DNA of 8,004 bases from Verrucomicrobiales bacterium (GCA_011523245.1 WTHG01000021.1:1-8004); one strand, 5' to 3'; shown: positions 1 through 6,224, counted from the stretch's first letter. The notes: generated by a model not told the origin, from the sequence alone. Numbers and translations: made by a program.

Positions 1-925
1 CTTCCAGTGGTGCGTCCGCGAGCGCCATTTGCTGCGCCTCCTGGCCGCCTGTCCACTGATCTTCTTCCCGCGAAGGGTCCTCGAGCGCCACCTGGTGCGC
101 CTGGAGCTGGGCGTTGAGATCGTTCAACGCCGTCGTGGCGAGATGGCGAATCCCAGGTGCAAACCCAGCTCGGGCATGTTCAAGCGCTCGCTGAGCCCTG
201 CTCGGCTCGGCGGCGCCGATGGCGGCGAGCGCCTCGACTGCATCAGGCAGCACCTCGGGGTCGGCGTTGTGGCGGCGCGCTATCCTTGCGACGAGCCGGG
301 CCACGGCCTCCACGGCCTCTTGTTGCAAAGATTTATTCTCAGGATCTTTCGCCAAAGCCTCCTTAGCTTTGACTAGAGCGACCTGTGCCTCTTGCTTACG
401 CTCCTGTGCCGCTTCTTCGTTTTTGACCGCATCCTTGCGTTTGTTTTCCGCTTCAACCGCATGAGCGGCCTCCTCGTTGCTGGAAGCGGAATCATCGAGA
501 TTTTTCTGGATACTGGCCTTTAAGGCATTGAGCTCCCGCTCGGCCTCCACCTTTTCGTCGCCAGTTGCTTTTTCCCACTTCGCTTGAGCCGCAGCCAATT
601 CCTTGTTCACTCCGGGCTTGAGAATATTGACGGCAATCAATCCCACTGTCACAGCCAGCACGGTGGTGCACATGTAATACCCGACCGCCACGCCGCCTGG
701 TTTACCTAGCTTACGCACATCGCCCAGCCCGAGAATGCCGCTCATCACGGAGGAGACCACCAAAGGCACCACCATCATCATGAGCAAGCTCAGAAAGATT
801 TCGCCGCCAACATTAAATTTGACGGCAATTTCAGGAATGAAGAATCCTGCGCCAATCGCTGCTACGATGGCGCCAATGATATAGTAGGTCAGATTACCGT
901 GACCGTCGGATTTTTTGTCGCTCAT
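1..925 (-). CDS. DAACS-family dicarboxylate/amino acid:cation symporter with large insert, partial
   Basis: This frame is open from ATG 925-923 to the window edge (308 residues seen, C-terminus missing). Residues 11-105 look like the N-terminal scaffold of the DAACS/GltP family (Na+ or H+ coupled uptake of dicarboxylates or acidic amino acids, inner membrane). TM1 is about 13-31. TM2 is about 42-66, with the family-like run LMMMVVPLVVSSV (49-60) leading to GILGLGDVRKLGK. TM3 is about 78-104, ending NILKPG. Relatives normally reach TM4 after a short loop. Here residues 106-308 are instead highly charged and Ala/Glu/Lys/Gln-rich (coiled-coil-like, about 107-215), then more Ala-rich and helical (about 222-308), and TM4 is not reached. 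By family topology this insert would lie outside the inner membrane. GGAG at 935-932 is 6 nt before the ATG, which supports the start. The preceding minus-strand gene ends 54 bp upstream. The transporter family call is firm; the substrate is unknown. Confidence 0.87.
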   Translation of the reverse strand, partial: MSDKKSDGHGNLTYYIIGAIVAAIGAGFFIPEIAVKFNVGGEIFLSLLMMMVVPLVVSSVMSGILGLGDVRKLGKPGGVAVGYYMCTTVLAVTVGLIAVNILKPGVNKELAAAQAKWEKATGDEKVEAERELNALKASIQKNLDDSASSNEEAAHAVEAENKRKDAVKNEEAAQERKQEAQVALVKAKEALAKDPENKSLQQEAVEAVARLVARIARRHNADPEVLPDAVEALAAIGAAEPSRAQRALEHARAGFAPGIRHLATTALNDLNAQLQAHQVALEDPSREEDQWTGGQEAQQMALADAPLE

Positions 926-931
926 GAATTT

Positions 932-935
932 CTCC
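932..935 (-). promoter_or_regulatory. Ribosome binding site of the DAACS symporter gene
   Basis: On the minus strand GGAG lies 6 nt before the ATG at 925-923. It fixes the start just before residues MSDKKSDG. It is one of only two convincing Shine-Dalgarno sites in the window. Confidence 0.6.
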
Positions 936-954
936 AAGAAGCGTTGGGACTCTT

Positions 955-983
955 ACTATAGATAGCACCGGTGATAGAATCAA
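955..983 (-). promoter_or_regulatory. Sigma70-like promoter of the DAACS symporter gene
   Basis: On the minus strand, TTGATT (983-978) and TATAGT (960-955) are separated by exactly 17 bp. They match the consensus at 4 of 6 and 5 of 6 positions. Transcription would start near 948, leaving a leader of about 20 nt that contains the GGAG site. The -35 box overlaps the TGA stop (982-980) of the upstream symporter gene. The DAACS gene can therefore be expressed without its upstream neighbours. This is inferred from sequence alone. Confidence 0.5.
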
Positions 984-1948
984 CGATTATCAGTGTCGGC
1001 CACGTCATTGAGTTTCTCGAATTTCGAAACCAACAACGTATCTGCGATTAGTTGAAATAAATGAAACAGTACCAACGGTACGGCCCCATAGGGGTTGGAA
1101 GGGAAAAATTGACTCCAGATGTAAATGCCGTTGGGCAATGTCTTTTGCGAACCACAAAGGATCATCGCCGTCCGATCAGGCCAGGATAGCTTAAGCACCC
1201 CAGATACCAATGCCATCACCCCTAAAAGGATGATGTGCAACGCAACGCAAGCTATCAGAAACCGAAACAATAATTCCCCTCCCTGCCGTAGTTTATCAGC
1301 TCCCGAAGCAAAACCGGCGTACACGAACAATAAAATGATTAGTTGCGGCACAACTTTCAGGGCTGGCCGAATGGGTTTCGCGTGTTCCCACAATTTCGGG
1401 CGCAATAATTGCCCAATCAGAATAGGCAACAGTACGATTAAGAATAACCGCAATACCATGGTGCTCGTGTTGAATTGCACTGCGGTTCCGACCGTTCTTT
1501 CCAATATTAGCGGAGTCAAAAGGACGGTTAGCGAATTGGATAACAAGGTTACCACCAGAGCTAATTCTCGGTTCCCTCCAGCCATCATGGTCAACGCCAG
1601 TGCAGACGCCAATGTGCCGGCTTGCGCCGCCATAATCATCATAGCGGGCAGAAAATAAGGGTCCCCTTCCGGCTGCAACCAAAGCGCCAACCCGTACGCC
1701 GCTGCAGGGGCCAGCGCAAAGGTTGACAACAACACAGGTAAAATCGCCCGCCAATTAAACACCTGACGAACAAGGCTGGAGGCATCCATTGAAAACCCCG
1801 ACACCCCCAACATGAGCCCCACAAACACAGGAATGATTTGCCCCTGCTCCTTGATATACAAACCCGGATTGGGCGCCCAGAGCCCCACAGGGATCAGGCA
1901 AAGCAATGCCACTAAAAACCAGTATCGTTTTACAAAAGCACCACTCAT
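980..1948 (-). CDS. SBF-like (bile acid:sodium symporter family, SLC10A7/YfeH type) transporter
   Basis: A 322-residue, very hydrophobic protein with about nine or ten membrane segments and short charged loops, the usual length for the SBF-like family (BASS superfamily). Supporting motifs are the early helix IIPVFVGLMLGVSGFSM (38-54), the QAGTLASALALTMMAGGN region (109-126), and GSQKTLPNGI (266-275). The last corresponds to the conserved [S/G]xKxLxxG stretch of SLC10A7/YfeH proteins. Members are inner-membrane proteins thought to be Na+-coupled carriers of organic anions, but bacterial substrates are mostly unknown and none can be inferred here. The ATG (1948-1946) overlaps the TGA of the upstream kinase gene as ATGA, so the two are probably translationally coupled, and no separate Shine-Dalgarno site is needed. 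The stop is TGA at 982-980. Confidence 0.88.
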   Translation of the reverse strand: MSGAFVKRYWFLVALLCLIPVGLWAPNPGLYIKEQGQIIPVFVGLMLGVSGFSMDASSLVRQVFNWRAILPVLLSTFALAPAAAYGLALWLQPEGDPYFLPAMMIMAAQAGTLASALALTMMAGGNRELALVVTLLSNSLTVLLTPLILERTVGTAVQFNTSTMVLRLFLIVLLPILIGQLLRPKLWEHAKPIRPALKVVPQLIILLFVYAGFASGADKLRQGGELLFRFLIACVALHIILLGVMALVSGVLKLSWPDRTAMILCGSQKTLPNGIYIWSQFFPSNPYGAVPLVLFHLFQLIADTLLVSKFEKLNDVADTDNR

Positions 1949-2829
1949 CGAACCCCCAACACGCGGTTCAGATCGCGCACTAACAGGGTCATGTTTGGTG
2001 GCCGCTTCTCAGGAATGAAATCAATGCATTTGAGAATTAGCTCCTCTAGTTTGATCGGAATATTTTCATTGAACTCCCGCGGCTTGCGAATCCGATAACG
2101 CGGGTTCAGCTGATTGGTGAGCATGGCCTTTTGTGTCTGCCCCTCAAATGGTTTCACGCCAGTAAGTAATTCGTACAGCGTCACGCCGTAGGCGTAAATG
2201 TCCGCACGTTGATCAAACTTCCAACCGTTCGTGAGTTCCGGCGACATGTAAAATGGAGTGCCCGATTTCTTTTGAATCTTCACCGGCTTATCAGGAATAA
2301 CTTGCGCAGTATCAAAATCGCATAAATAGGTCATTCCGCCTCGGCTAATGATCACATTCTCTGGCTTCACATCCAGATGCATATAACCTGAATCATGCAC
2401 ATGGTTCAGCGCGGCGGCCAGTTCCACCAAAATGTCGCTGAGGATTTCACCCAGCCGCGCATCATCCCGCACCATCAATTCCCGCAGACACTGTCCTTCC
2501 ACGTATTGCAGCACCTCAAACTCTCGGCCCTTTACTTCGCCCTGCCCCAAGTAGCCAACGACATTGGGGTGTGGCGGCATATTCTCCATTATCTGGCAGC
2601 CGCGCCGAAACAATTTAGGCCCCGAGGAACCGGCCCGGAAAGTATCGTGCATCACACGCAATGCTACCGGCTTGCCATCCGCGTTATTTGCCAACCAAAT
2701 AGTCGCCAAACCCCCTTTGGCAATGCGCTCCAATAATCGGTAATCACCGAATTTTCTATTCTCAATTAGTTCGATAATCGTCCCTCTTGATTCGTCCTGG
2801 ACCAATCGAACAATCCGATCGCTCTTCAT
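1945..2829 (-). CDS. Hanks-type Ser/Thr protein kinase-like protein with degenerate motifs
   Basis: A 294-residue soluble protein that is almost only a kinase fold (about 28-292), with no membrane segment or sensor domain. Visible landmarks are a Gly-rich loop (36-47), HPNVVGYL (87-94), the catalytic loop HLDVKPENV (151-159), DFD (171-173), SPE (196-198), DIYAYG (210-215) and the subdomain XI Arg276. Asp153, Lys155, Asn158 and Asp171 are kept. Several canonical residues are changed. The VAIK lysine is Arg58 (VALR). The helix-C glutamate position appears to be Gly77 (FRRGC against the usual FRREA). The Gly loop has Ala at positions 37 and 42, HRD is HLD, and DFG is DFD. It may be a pseudokinase or a weak or atypical kinase. 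ATG 2829-2827 has no clear ribosome site. The gene is first in a minus-strand set and overlaps the SBF symporter by 4 bp, so it may act on or sense that transporter (inference). Confidence 0.9.
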   Translation of the reverse strand: MKSDRIVRLVQDESRGTIIELIENRKFGDYRLLERIAKGGLATIWLANNADGKPVALRVMHDTFRAGSSGPKLFRRGCQIMENMPPHPNVVGYLGQGEVKGREFEVLQYVEGQCLRELMVRDDARLGEILSDILVELAAALNHVHDSGYMHLDVKPENVIISRGGMTYLCDFDTAQVIPDKPVKIQKKSGTPFYMSPELTNGWKFDQRADIYAYGVTLYELLTGVKPFEGQTQKAMLTNQLNPRYRIRKPREFNENIPIKLEELILKCIDFIPEKRPPNMTLLVRDLNRVLGVR

Positions 2830-2863
2830 TCAACAAAAATCGCTTGGCTCCAACCGCTCCAAC
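2830..2863. promoter_or_regulatory. 34-bp divergent spacer with 9-bp tandem repeat
   Basis: This short gap separates the divergent kinase and CPBP protease genes, so their promoters must lie largely inside the opposite coding regions. It holds GCTCCAAC twice (2847-2854 and 2856-2863), one base apart, ending directly at the GTG of the protease gene. I see no convincing -35/-10 pair. A regulator site is possible but unproven. Confidence 0.3.
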
Positions 2864-3775
2864 GTGTACTGCCCCTTAGTGCGCAACACTGCAGCCATCG
2901 TCGTCTATCTGTTAATTGTATTTATTGGAGCCGCTTTAATGGCCCCCGTGACTTGGATGGCCGTGTTTTCGGATGTGCCCGCCCTAAGCTTCCTGAATTT
3001 CCTGGAGTCCCACGACGATTTCCATCGCTACTTCAACCGCTGCCTGATGATATTAGCCCTGCTTGGCCTTTGCGCACTGTGGCGAGTCACTAAAATCAAA
3101 TCTTGGGCGGAACTCGGGTGGACAGATTTTTCTAATGCCAGAAAACCCATCACCATGGGGCTACTCATAGGTTTGGCTTCCCTGATGGCCGTGGCGGCTT
3201 TGGGATTGATTTTCGATGCCCGCGAATTCCGTCCGGCCCATCCGCTCGGGGAATGGGGCAAACATTGGATCAACACACTGGGCGCCGCCATCGCCGTGGG
3301 GGTCCTGGAAGAAACCCTGTTTCGGGGGATGCTCTTCGGCCTCTTGCGCCGCGATATGAATTGGCGTTGGGCAGCTGTATTCAGCGCCCTGCTCTTTGCC
3401 AGTGTCCATTTCATCGATCAGCGCCCCACCATTTCCGAGGTCACTTGGAACACCGGATTCACCGCGTTCCCTCAATTTATCCATGACTTTGCCAATGATC
3501 CACACTGGCCCGCGTACGCAGCCAACCTTTTCCTCGCTGGGCTTATTCTGGCGGGCGCCTTTCAACGAACGGGCAATCTCTTTGTTGCCATCGGCATCCA
3601 CGCCGGCTGGATTATTGCCCTAAAAACCAATAGCTTCATCAGCTCCCCCATAAACACACACGTCTTCTGGGGAGACAACAAAACCAGCGACGGTTGGGTC
3701 GCAACCCCCTTGCTTGCGGCAATGGCATGGTATATTATGTACCATGATTCACAGCCTGTTGAGCCGGTGGATTGA
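2864..3775 (+). CDS. CPBP (CAAX/ABI) family intramembrane metalloprotease
   Basis: A 303-residue polytopic membrane protein of the CPBP family, glutamyl-type intramembrane proteases related to Rce1. The three family motifs are in order: EETLFR (Glu149, Glu150, Arg154), FASVH (Phe178, His182), and a third helix with His246 in IGIHAGW. The preceding GLILAGAFQRTGNLF stretch (226-240) is the usual lead into motif 3. Membrane segments are visible near 8-34, 60-74, 97-116, 138-160, 168-184, 220-250 and 281-293. The active residues are intact, so it is probably functional; the substrate is unknown. The start is GTG 2864, with GTG 2879 as an alternative; no ATG or clear ribosome site is available nearby. 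It is divergent from the kinase gene by 34 bp, and its last 32 bases overlap the ComF-family gene. Its location may be incidental to the function of its neighbours. Confidence 0.9.
   Translation: MYCPLVRNTAAIVVYLLIVFIGAALMAPVTWMAVFSDVPALSFLNFLESHDDFHRYFNRCLMILALLGLCALWRVTKIKSWAELGWTDFSNARKPITMGLLIGLASLMAVAALGLIFDAREFRPAHPLGEWGKHWINTLGAAIAVGVLEETLFRGMLFGLLRRDMNWRWAAVFSALLFASVHFIDQRPTISEVTWNTGFTAFPQFIHDFANDPHWPAYAANLFLAGLILAGAFQRTGNLFVAIGIHAGWIIALKTNSFISSPINTHVFWGDNKTSDGWVATPLLAAMAWYIMYHDSQPVEPVD
3726..3746 (+). promoter_or_regulatory. Inverted repeat enclosing the ATG of the ComF-family gene
   Basis: CATGGTA (3726-3732) and TACCATG (3740-3746) are perfect 7-base complements around a 7-base loop. 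The ATG of the ComF-family gene (3744-3746) forms the end of the right arm, so in the mRNA the start codon could be paired. The whole element lies inside the CPBP coding region, and translating ribosomes would open it. It may couple the two genes. Chance occurrence cannot be excluded. Confidence 0.35.
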
Positions 3776-4475
3776 CGCAACACTGGCAATCGCTTATCCC
3801 GAGCGATGCCAGCTATGTGAGGTACACCCCGCAACCTCCCCGCAGGGTTTCGTCTGTCGGGCTTGTCAAAAAAAACTTCGCCCCACAAAGCCGCCTTGGT
3901 GCCTTCATTGTGGTCTTCCCATTGAGTCAAATCGAAACCTCGATTCTTCGTGCCTAAATTGCCGGGAAGCGAATTGGCAATTCCACCAAGCACGTTCAGT
4001 CTTCACAGCACAAGGACCGATCCGCGAAGCCATCCATCGATACAAGTATGATCAGGACGAGTTTTTTGAAGCGTTTCTGCGACAATGTTGCCGAAAAGGC
4101 AGGGCCCTCACTCCAGCAAATTACGACGCCTTGATTCCTATTCCGCTACACCCAACAAAAGAACGCGAACGCGGATTTAATCAAGCAACCCGGTTCGCCG
4201 CATTTTTCAGCGAAATATCCACAATACCGATCAAAGCAAACCTGTTGAAACGTATCCGTTTCACCGAAACCCAAACACACCTCCCCCGTTCCCAACGACT
4301 TCGCAACGTAAAGGGCTCATTCCATTGCCCCACTGGCTTGAATCGAAACCGGTTTTTGCTGATTGATGATGTGATGACCACCGGAGCCACAGCCAGCGCC
4401 GCGGCACTGGCCCTGAAAAAGGCCGGGGCACGACAAGTGGATGTACTCACATTGGCCCGTGCATTACCTTTTTAA
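3744..4475 (+). CDS. ComF family phosphoribosyltransferase-like protein
   Basis: A 243-residue protein with the ComF layout. Four CxxC pairs occupy the N-terminal third (Cys22/25, 38/41, 53/56, 70/73) and probably bind zinc. A type I phosphoribosyltransferase fold follows, with a YDALIPIPLHPTKERERGFNQ core (about 127-147) and the PRPP-binding loop LLIDDVMTTGAT (205-216). In naturally competent bacteria ComF acts in the cytoplasm during DNA uptake; many bacteria keep it without known competence, and its reaction is unsettled. ATG 3744 is chosen because the protein then begins MIHSLLSRW, close to the first CxxC as in relatives. A TTG at 3714 would add ten unconvincing residues. It overlaps the CPBP gene by 32 bp and ends 61 bp before accD, so it probably belongs to the same transcript. 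All expected motifs are intact. Confidence 0.9.
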   Translation: MIHSLLSRWIDATLAIAYPERCQLCEVHPATSPQGFVCRACQKKLRPTKPPWCLHCGLPIESNRNLDSSCLNCREANWQFHQARSVFTAQGPIREAIHRYKYDQDEFFEAFLRQCCRKGRALTPANYDALIPIPLHPTKERERGFNQATRFAAFFSEISTIPIKANLLKRIRFTETQTHLPRSQRLRNVKGSFHCPTGLNRNRFLLIDDVMTTGATASAAALALKKAGARQVDVLTLARALPF

Positions 4476-4536
4476 TTTTAGCTTGTGGACTGCACCAAAT
4501 CCTCAGCATCATCCCCCTGCACGCTTAGTGCCAATT

Positions 4537-5463
4537 ATGGCAGATATACCCAAAAAGACGCTTGGCTTGGAAACGGTGGAGCCAGCTGTCACGCCGGCCA
4601 CTGATGTGGAGCCAGCGATCCAGAAAAATCCCGTCAGCCCTGGCACATCCAGAAAACGGGAAATCCCCCAAGGTCTCTGGACCAAGTGCCCTGAGTGCGA
4701 AGAAATGATCTTCGACAAGGATCTGGAGGAAAACCTCAAAGTCTGCCCACATTGCACTCATCATTTCCCAACCACCGCTTGGGGCCGCATTAATTCCCTC
4801 ACTGAGGCAGATTTGTTTCAAGAGACCGAGGCAAATATGATCAGCGTGGATACGCTGGAATTCACCGGCACGGCGGCGTATGCCGACAAGCTGGAAAAAC
4901 ATAAGGAGAAAACCGGCCTCAAAGACGCCGTCATTACCGGCATCGGCCGCATGGGCGACCATGAGGTTGCCTTGGGGGTAATGGATTTTAATTTTCTAGG
5001 AGGCTCAATGGGCTCAGTCGTTGGTGAAAAGATCACACGGATCATCGAACTAGCCACCGAGCGGCGCCTGCCCGCAATCGTGATCAGCAGCAGCGGCGGC
5101 GCCCGCATGTACGAAGGCATGTTCAGCCTCATGCAGTTGGCCAAAACCAGCGCTGCTATCGCTTACCACGGGCGGCAAGGCCTACCATACCTAAGCGTTC
5201 TAACCCACCCGACCACCGCGGGGGTTATGGCCAGTTATGCCAGCTTGGGCGATTTAATAATCTCAGAGCCCAAAGCAATGATCGGCTTTGCGGGTCCGCG
5301 AGTCATTAAAGACACCACACAAAGCGAATTGCCCGAAGGCTTCCAAACTGCAGAATTTTTAATGGAACGCGGCCTGATTGATTCTATCATCGACCGAACC
5401 GAAATGAAGGCCAAGATCACCGAGTATCTTGATTATCTCTGCCTTAATTTGAAGAAGGACTAA
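4537..5463 (+). CDS. accD: Acetyl-CoA carboxylase carboxyltransferase subunit beta
   Basis: A 308-residue AccD. With AccA it moves the carboxyl group from carboxybiotin on AccB to acetyl-CoA, giving malonyl-CoA for fatty acid synthesis in the cytoplasm. The zinc ribbon has Cys51/Cys54 and Cys70/Cys73 (CPEC, CPHC) after the family-typical REIPQGLWTKC lead. The crotonase-like core shows FLGGSMGSVVGEK (153-165), SSSGGARMYEG (184-194) and the GGVMASYA-like region THPTTAGVMASYASLGD, and it ends IDRTEMK. ATG 4537 (MADIPKK) is preferred. An upstream in-frame ATG at 4441 would overlap the ComF-family gene and add 32 residues of non-AccD-like sequence. No clear ribosome site is visible. The Thr/Pro/Glu-rich stretch of about 40 residues before the zinc ribbon is longer than in many AccDs. 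It is likely cotranscribed with the two genes upstream. Its stop overlaps that of the convergent lipoprotein gene. Confidence 0.97.
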   Translation: MADIPKKTLGLETVEPAVTPATDVEPAIQKNPVSPGTSRKREIPQGLWTKCPECEEMIFDKDLEENLKVCPHCTHHFPTTAWGRINSLTEADLFQETEANMISVDTLEFTGTAAYADKLEKHKEKTGLKDAVITGIGRMGDHEVALGVMDFNFLGGSMGSVVGEKITRIIELATERRLPAIVISSSGGARMYEGMFSLMQLAKTSAAIAYHGRQGLPYLSVLTHPTTAGVMASYASLGDLIISEPKAMIGFAGPRVIKDTTQSELPEGFQTAEFLMERGLIDSIIDRTEMKAKITEYLDYLCLNLKKD

Positions 5464-5843
5464 AGCTTCGGCTTGAGCTTTTCGTAAATTAACTCAGAGG
5501 CACCTTTGTCGCCGAATGGTCCTACCCGAATGGAGATTTCCGTCTTCTCAGGGTTTCTCGCCTTAGCCTTAAAGACCACCCGACCAAAGTCCCCATCCGC
5601 CACCACCGTGCCGGTAAACGCCTTGGTTTCCTTCTTATCGATATTGAAATTGAGTTCCGTGCAAGTTTGCTCAATCGCCGCCAGCACCTGTTCCACCGGC
5701 TTGGCTGATTCCACTTCCAAGTCGCCGCGAATATAAGCGACTGTTCCGGCGCCGGCACCAACCGCCACCAGCCCGACACAGCCCGAATGTAGCCACAACA
5801 TCCCCCCCGCCATAACAGCGGCCAATTTAGCCTTGAATTTCAT
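5460..5843 (-). CDS. DUF3568-type small lipoprotein
   Basis: A 127-residue exported protein. It has a basic start (MKFKAK), a hydrophobic segment and a possible lipobox LHSGC with Cys22; the His at -3 is unusual, so lipidation is likely but not certain. After the Cys comes the Gly/Ala-rich stretch VGLVAVGAGAGTVAYIRGDLE (about 23-43), typical of DUF3568 proteins. A small alpha/beta domain then ends with ISIRVGPFGDKGASELI (about 102-118), the family's most recognisable part. The function of this family is unknown. It is probably anchored to a membrane facing the periplasm. GAGGAG lies 2 nt before the ATG, and a promoter is visible upstream. The TAG stop (5462-5460) overlaps the accD TAA. It is divergent from the sensor kinase gene across 132 bp. 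Confidence 0.85.
   Translation of the reverse strand: MKFKAKLAAVMAGGMLWLHSGCVGLVAVGAGAGTVAYIRGDLEVESAKPVEQVLAAIEQTCTELNFNIDKKETKAFTGTVVADGDFGRVVFKAKARNPEKTEISIRVGPFGDKGASELIYEKLKPKL
5462..5482 (+). terminator. Weak hairpin with cUUCGg loop and short T run after accD
   Basis: AAGC-TTCG-GCTT (5463-5474) forms a 4-bp stem closed by the very stable C(UUCG)G tetraloop, and TTTT follows at 5479-5482. An alternative 6-bp pairing is AAAGCT (5462-5467) with AGCTTT (5476-5481). It begins within the accD stop codon and also codes the C-terminus of the opposite gene. The stem is short, so it would be a weak or partial terminator. Confidence 0.3.
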
Positions 5844-5845
5844 AT

Positions 5846-5851
5846 CTCCTC
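5846..5851 (-). promoter_or_regulatory. Ribosome binding site of the DUF3568-type gene
   Basis: On the minus strand GAGGAG is followed by AT and then the ATG at 5843-5841. The 2-nt spacing is shorter than usual, but the match to the anti-Shine-Dalgarno sequence is strong. It supports the assigned start. Confidence 0.55.
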
Positions 5852-5875
5852 ATTAATCGCGAATGCGATGTTTCT

Positions 5876-5904
5876 AAACTAGGCGGGTCAATCCCACCGG
5901 TCAA
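5876..5904 (-). promoter_or_regulatory. Possible sigma70-like promoter of the DUF3568-type gene
   Basis: On the minus strand TTGACC (5904-5899) and TAGTTT (5881-5876) are 17 bp apart. The -35 is close to consensus (5 of 6), the -10 only fair. TTGACC occurs again at 5891-5886, 13 bp downstream, so the pair could also be a direct-repeat binding site. A small inverted repeat, ATCGC-GAAT-GCGAT (5856-5869), would lie in the leader. Confidence 0.35.
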
Positions 5905-5975
5905 GCGGCGCAACCCCGACTTATTCACACCAGACTACTCTTGCCACGAACTTCCTCCAGTGCGACATTCGGGCA

Positions 5976-6173
5976 GTGGTGGCGGACAACAAACCCAAAT
6001 CAATGTCCACGGAGAAAGCACGGCAAAAAACGCTGAATGTCCTGCAAATACTGCACTCCGACCCCGAACCTGTCTTCAATCAGCTAACCCAATTAGCTGC
6101 ACACATCGCACATGTGCCTTTCGCGGTCATTAGTTTCACAGGCCCTAACGAACAGTGGTGCAAGGCCGAGTAG
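5976..6173 (+). pseudogene. N-terminal GAF fragment of sensor histidine kinase, ended by in-frame TAG
   Basis: This 65-residue reading frame starts at GTG 5976 (ATG 6003 is the alternative) and stops at TAG 6171-6173. Residues from about 20 on match the beginning of a GAF sensor domain: VFNQLTQLAAHIAHVPFAVISF followed by NEQWCKAE (58-65), the usual place of the [Q/R]W[F/C]KA motif. The rest of the GAF domain continues directly after the stop in the same frame (GWAPGSIPRDQSPCAIS), so this is the front of the larger gene that follows and not a separate small gene. There is no clear ribosome site before either start. It is divergent from the DUF3568-type gene. If the TAG is real and not read through, the product is half a GAF domain and probably useless. 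A sequencing or assembly error is the main alternative. Confidence 0.7.
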
Positions 6174-6224
6174 GGCTGGGCGCCCGGTTCCATTCCGCGA
6201 GATCAATCACCATGCGCCATCAGC

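Noticed and set aside
1125..1658. A 177-residue plus-strand reading frame opposite the SBF-type symporter.
   Set aside because: It is a shadow of a clear membrane transporter gene. Its translation resembles no family and has no ribosome site.
3714..3743. TTG 3714 as start of the ComF-family gene.
   Set aside because: It increases the overlap with the CPBP gene to 62 bp and adds residues without family likeness. ATG 3744 fits relatives better.
1945..3775. Kinase plus CPBP protease as a phage defence or bacteriocin-immunity pair.
   Set aside because: The two genes are divergent, and housekeeping genes follow directly. No effector, toxin or mobile element is near.
4441..4536. A longer accD start at ATG 4441.
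   Set aside because: It would overlap the ComF-family gene and add 32 residues rich in His, Pro and Trp that are unlike AccD N-termini. ATG 4537 gives a normal start.
5856..5869. A small inverted repeat in the leader of the DUF3568-type gene (ATCGC-GAAT-GCGAT).
   Set aside because: Five base pairs are too few to claim an operator or a riboswitch, and no other leader structure is evident.
6171..6173. TAG as a recoded sense codon (for example pyrrolysine).
   Set aside because: There is no recoding element or suppressor gene in the window. The neighbouring DUF3568-type gene ends with TAG at its normal family end, and GAF domains need no special residue there.
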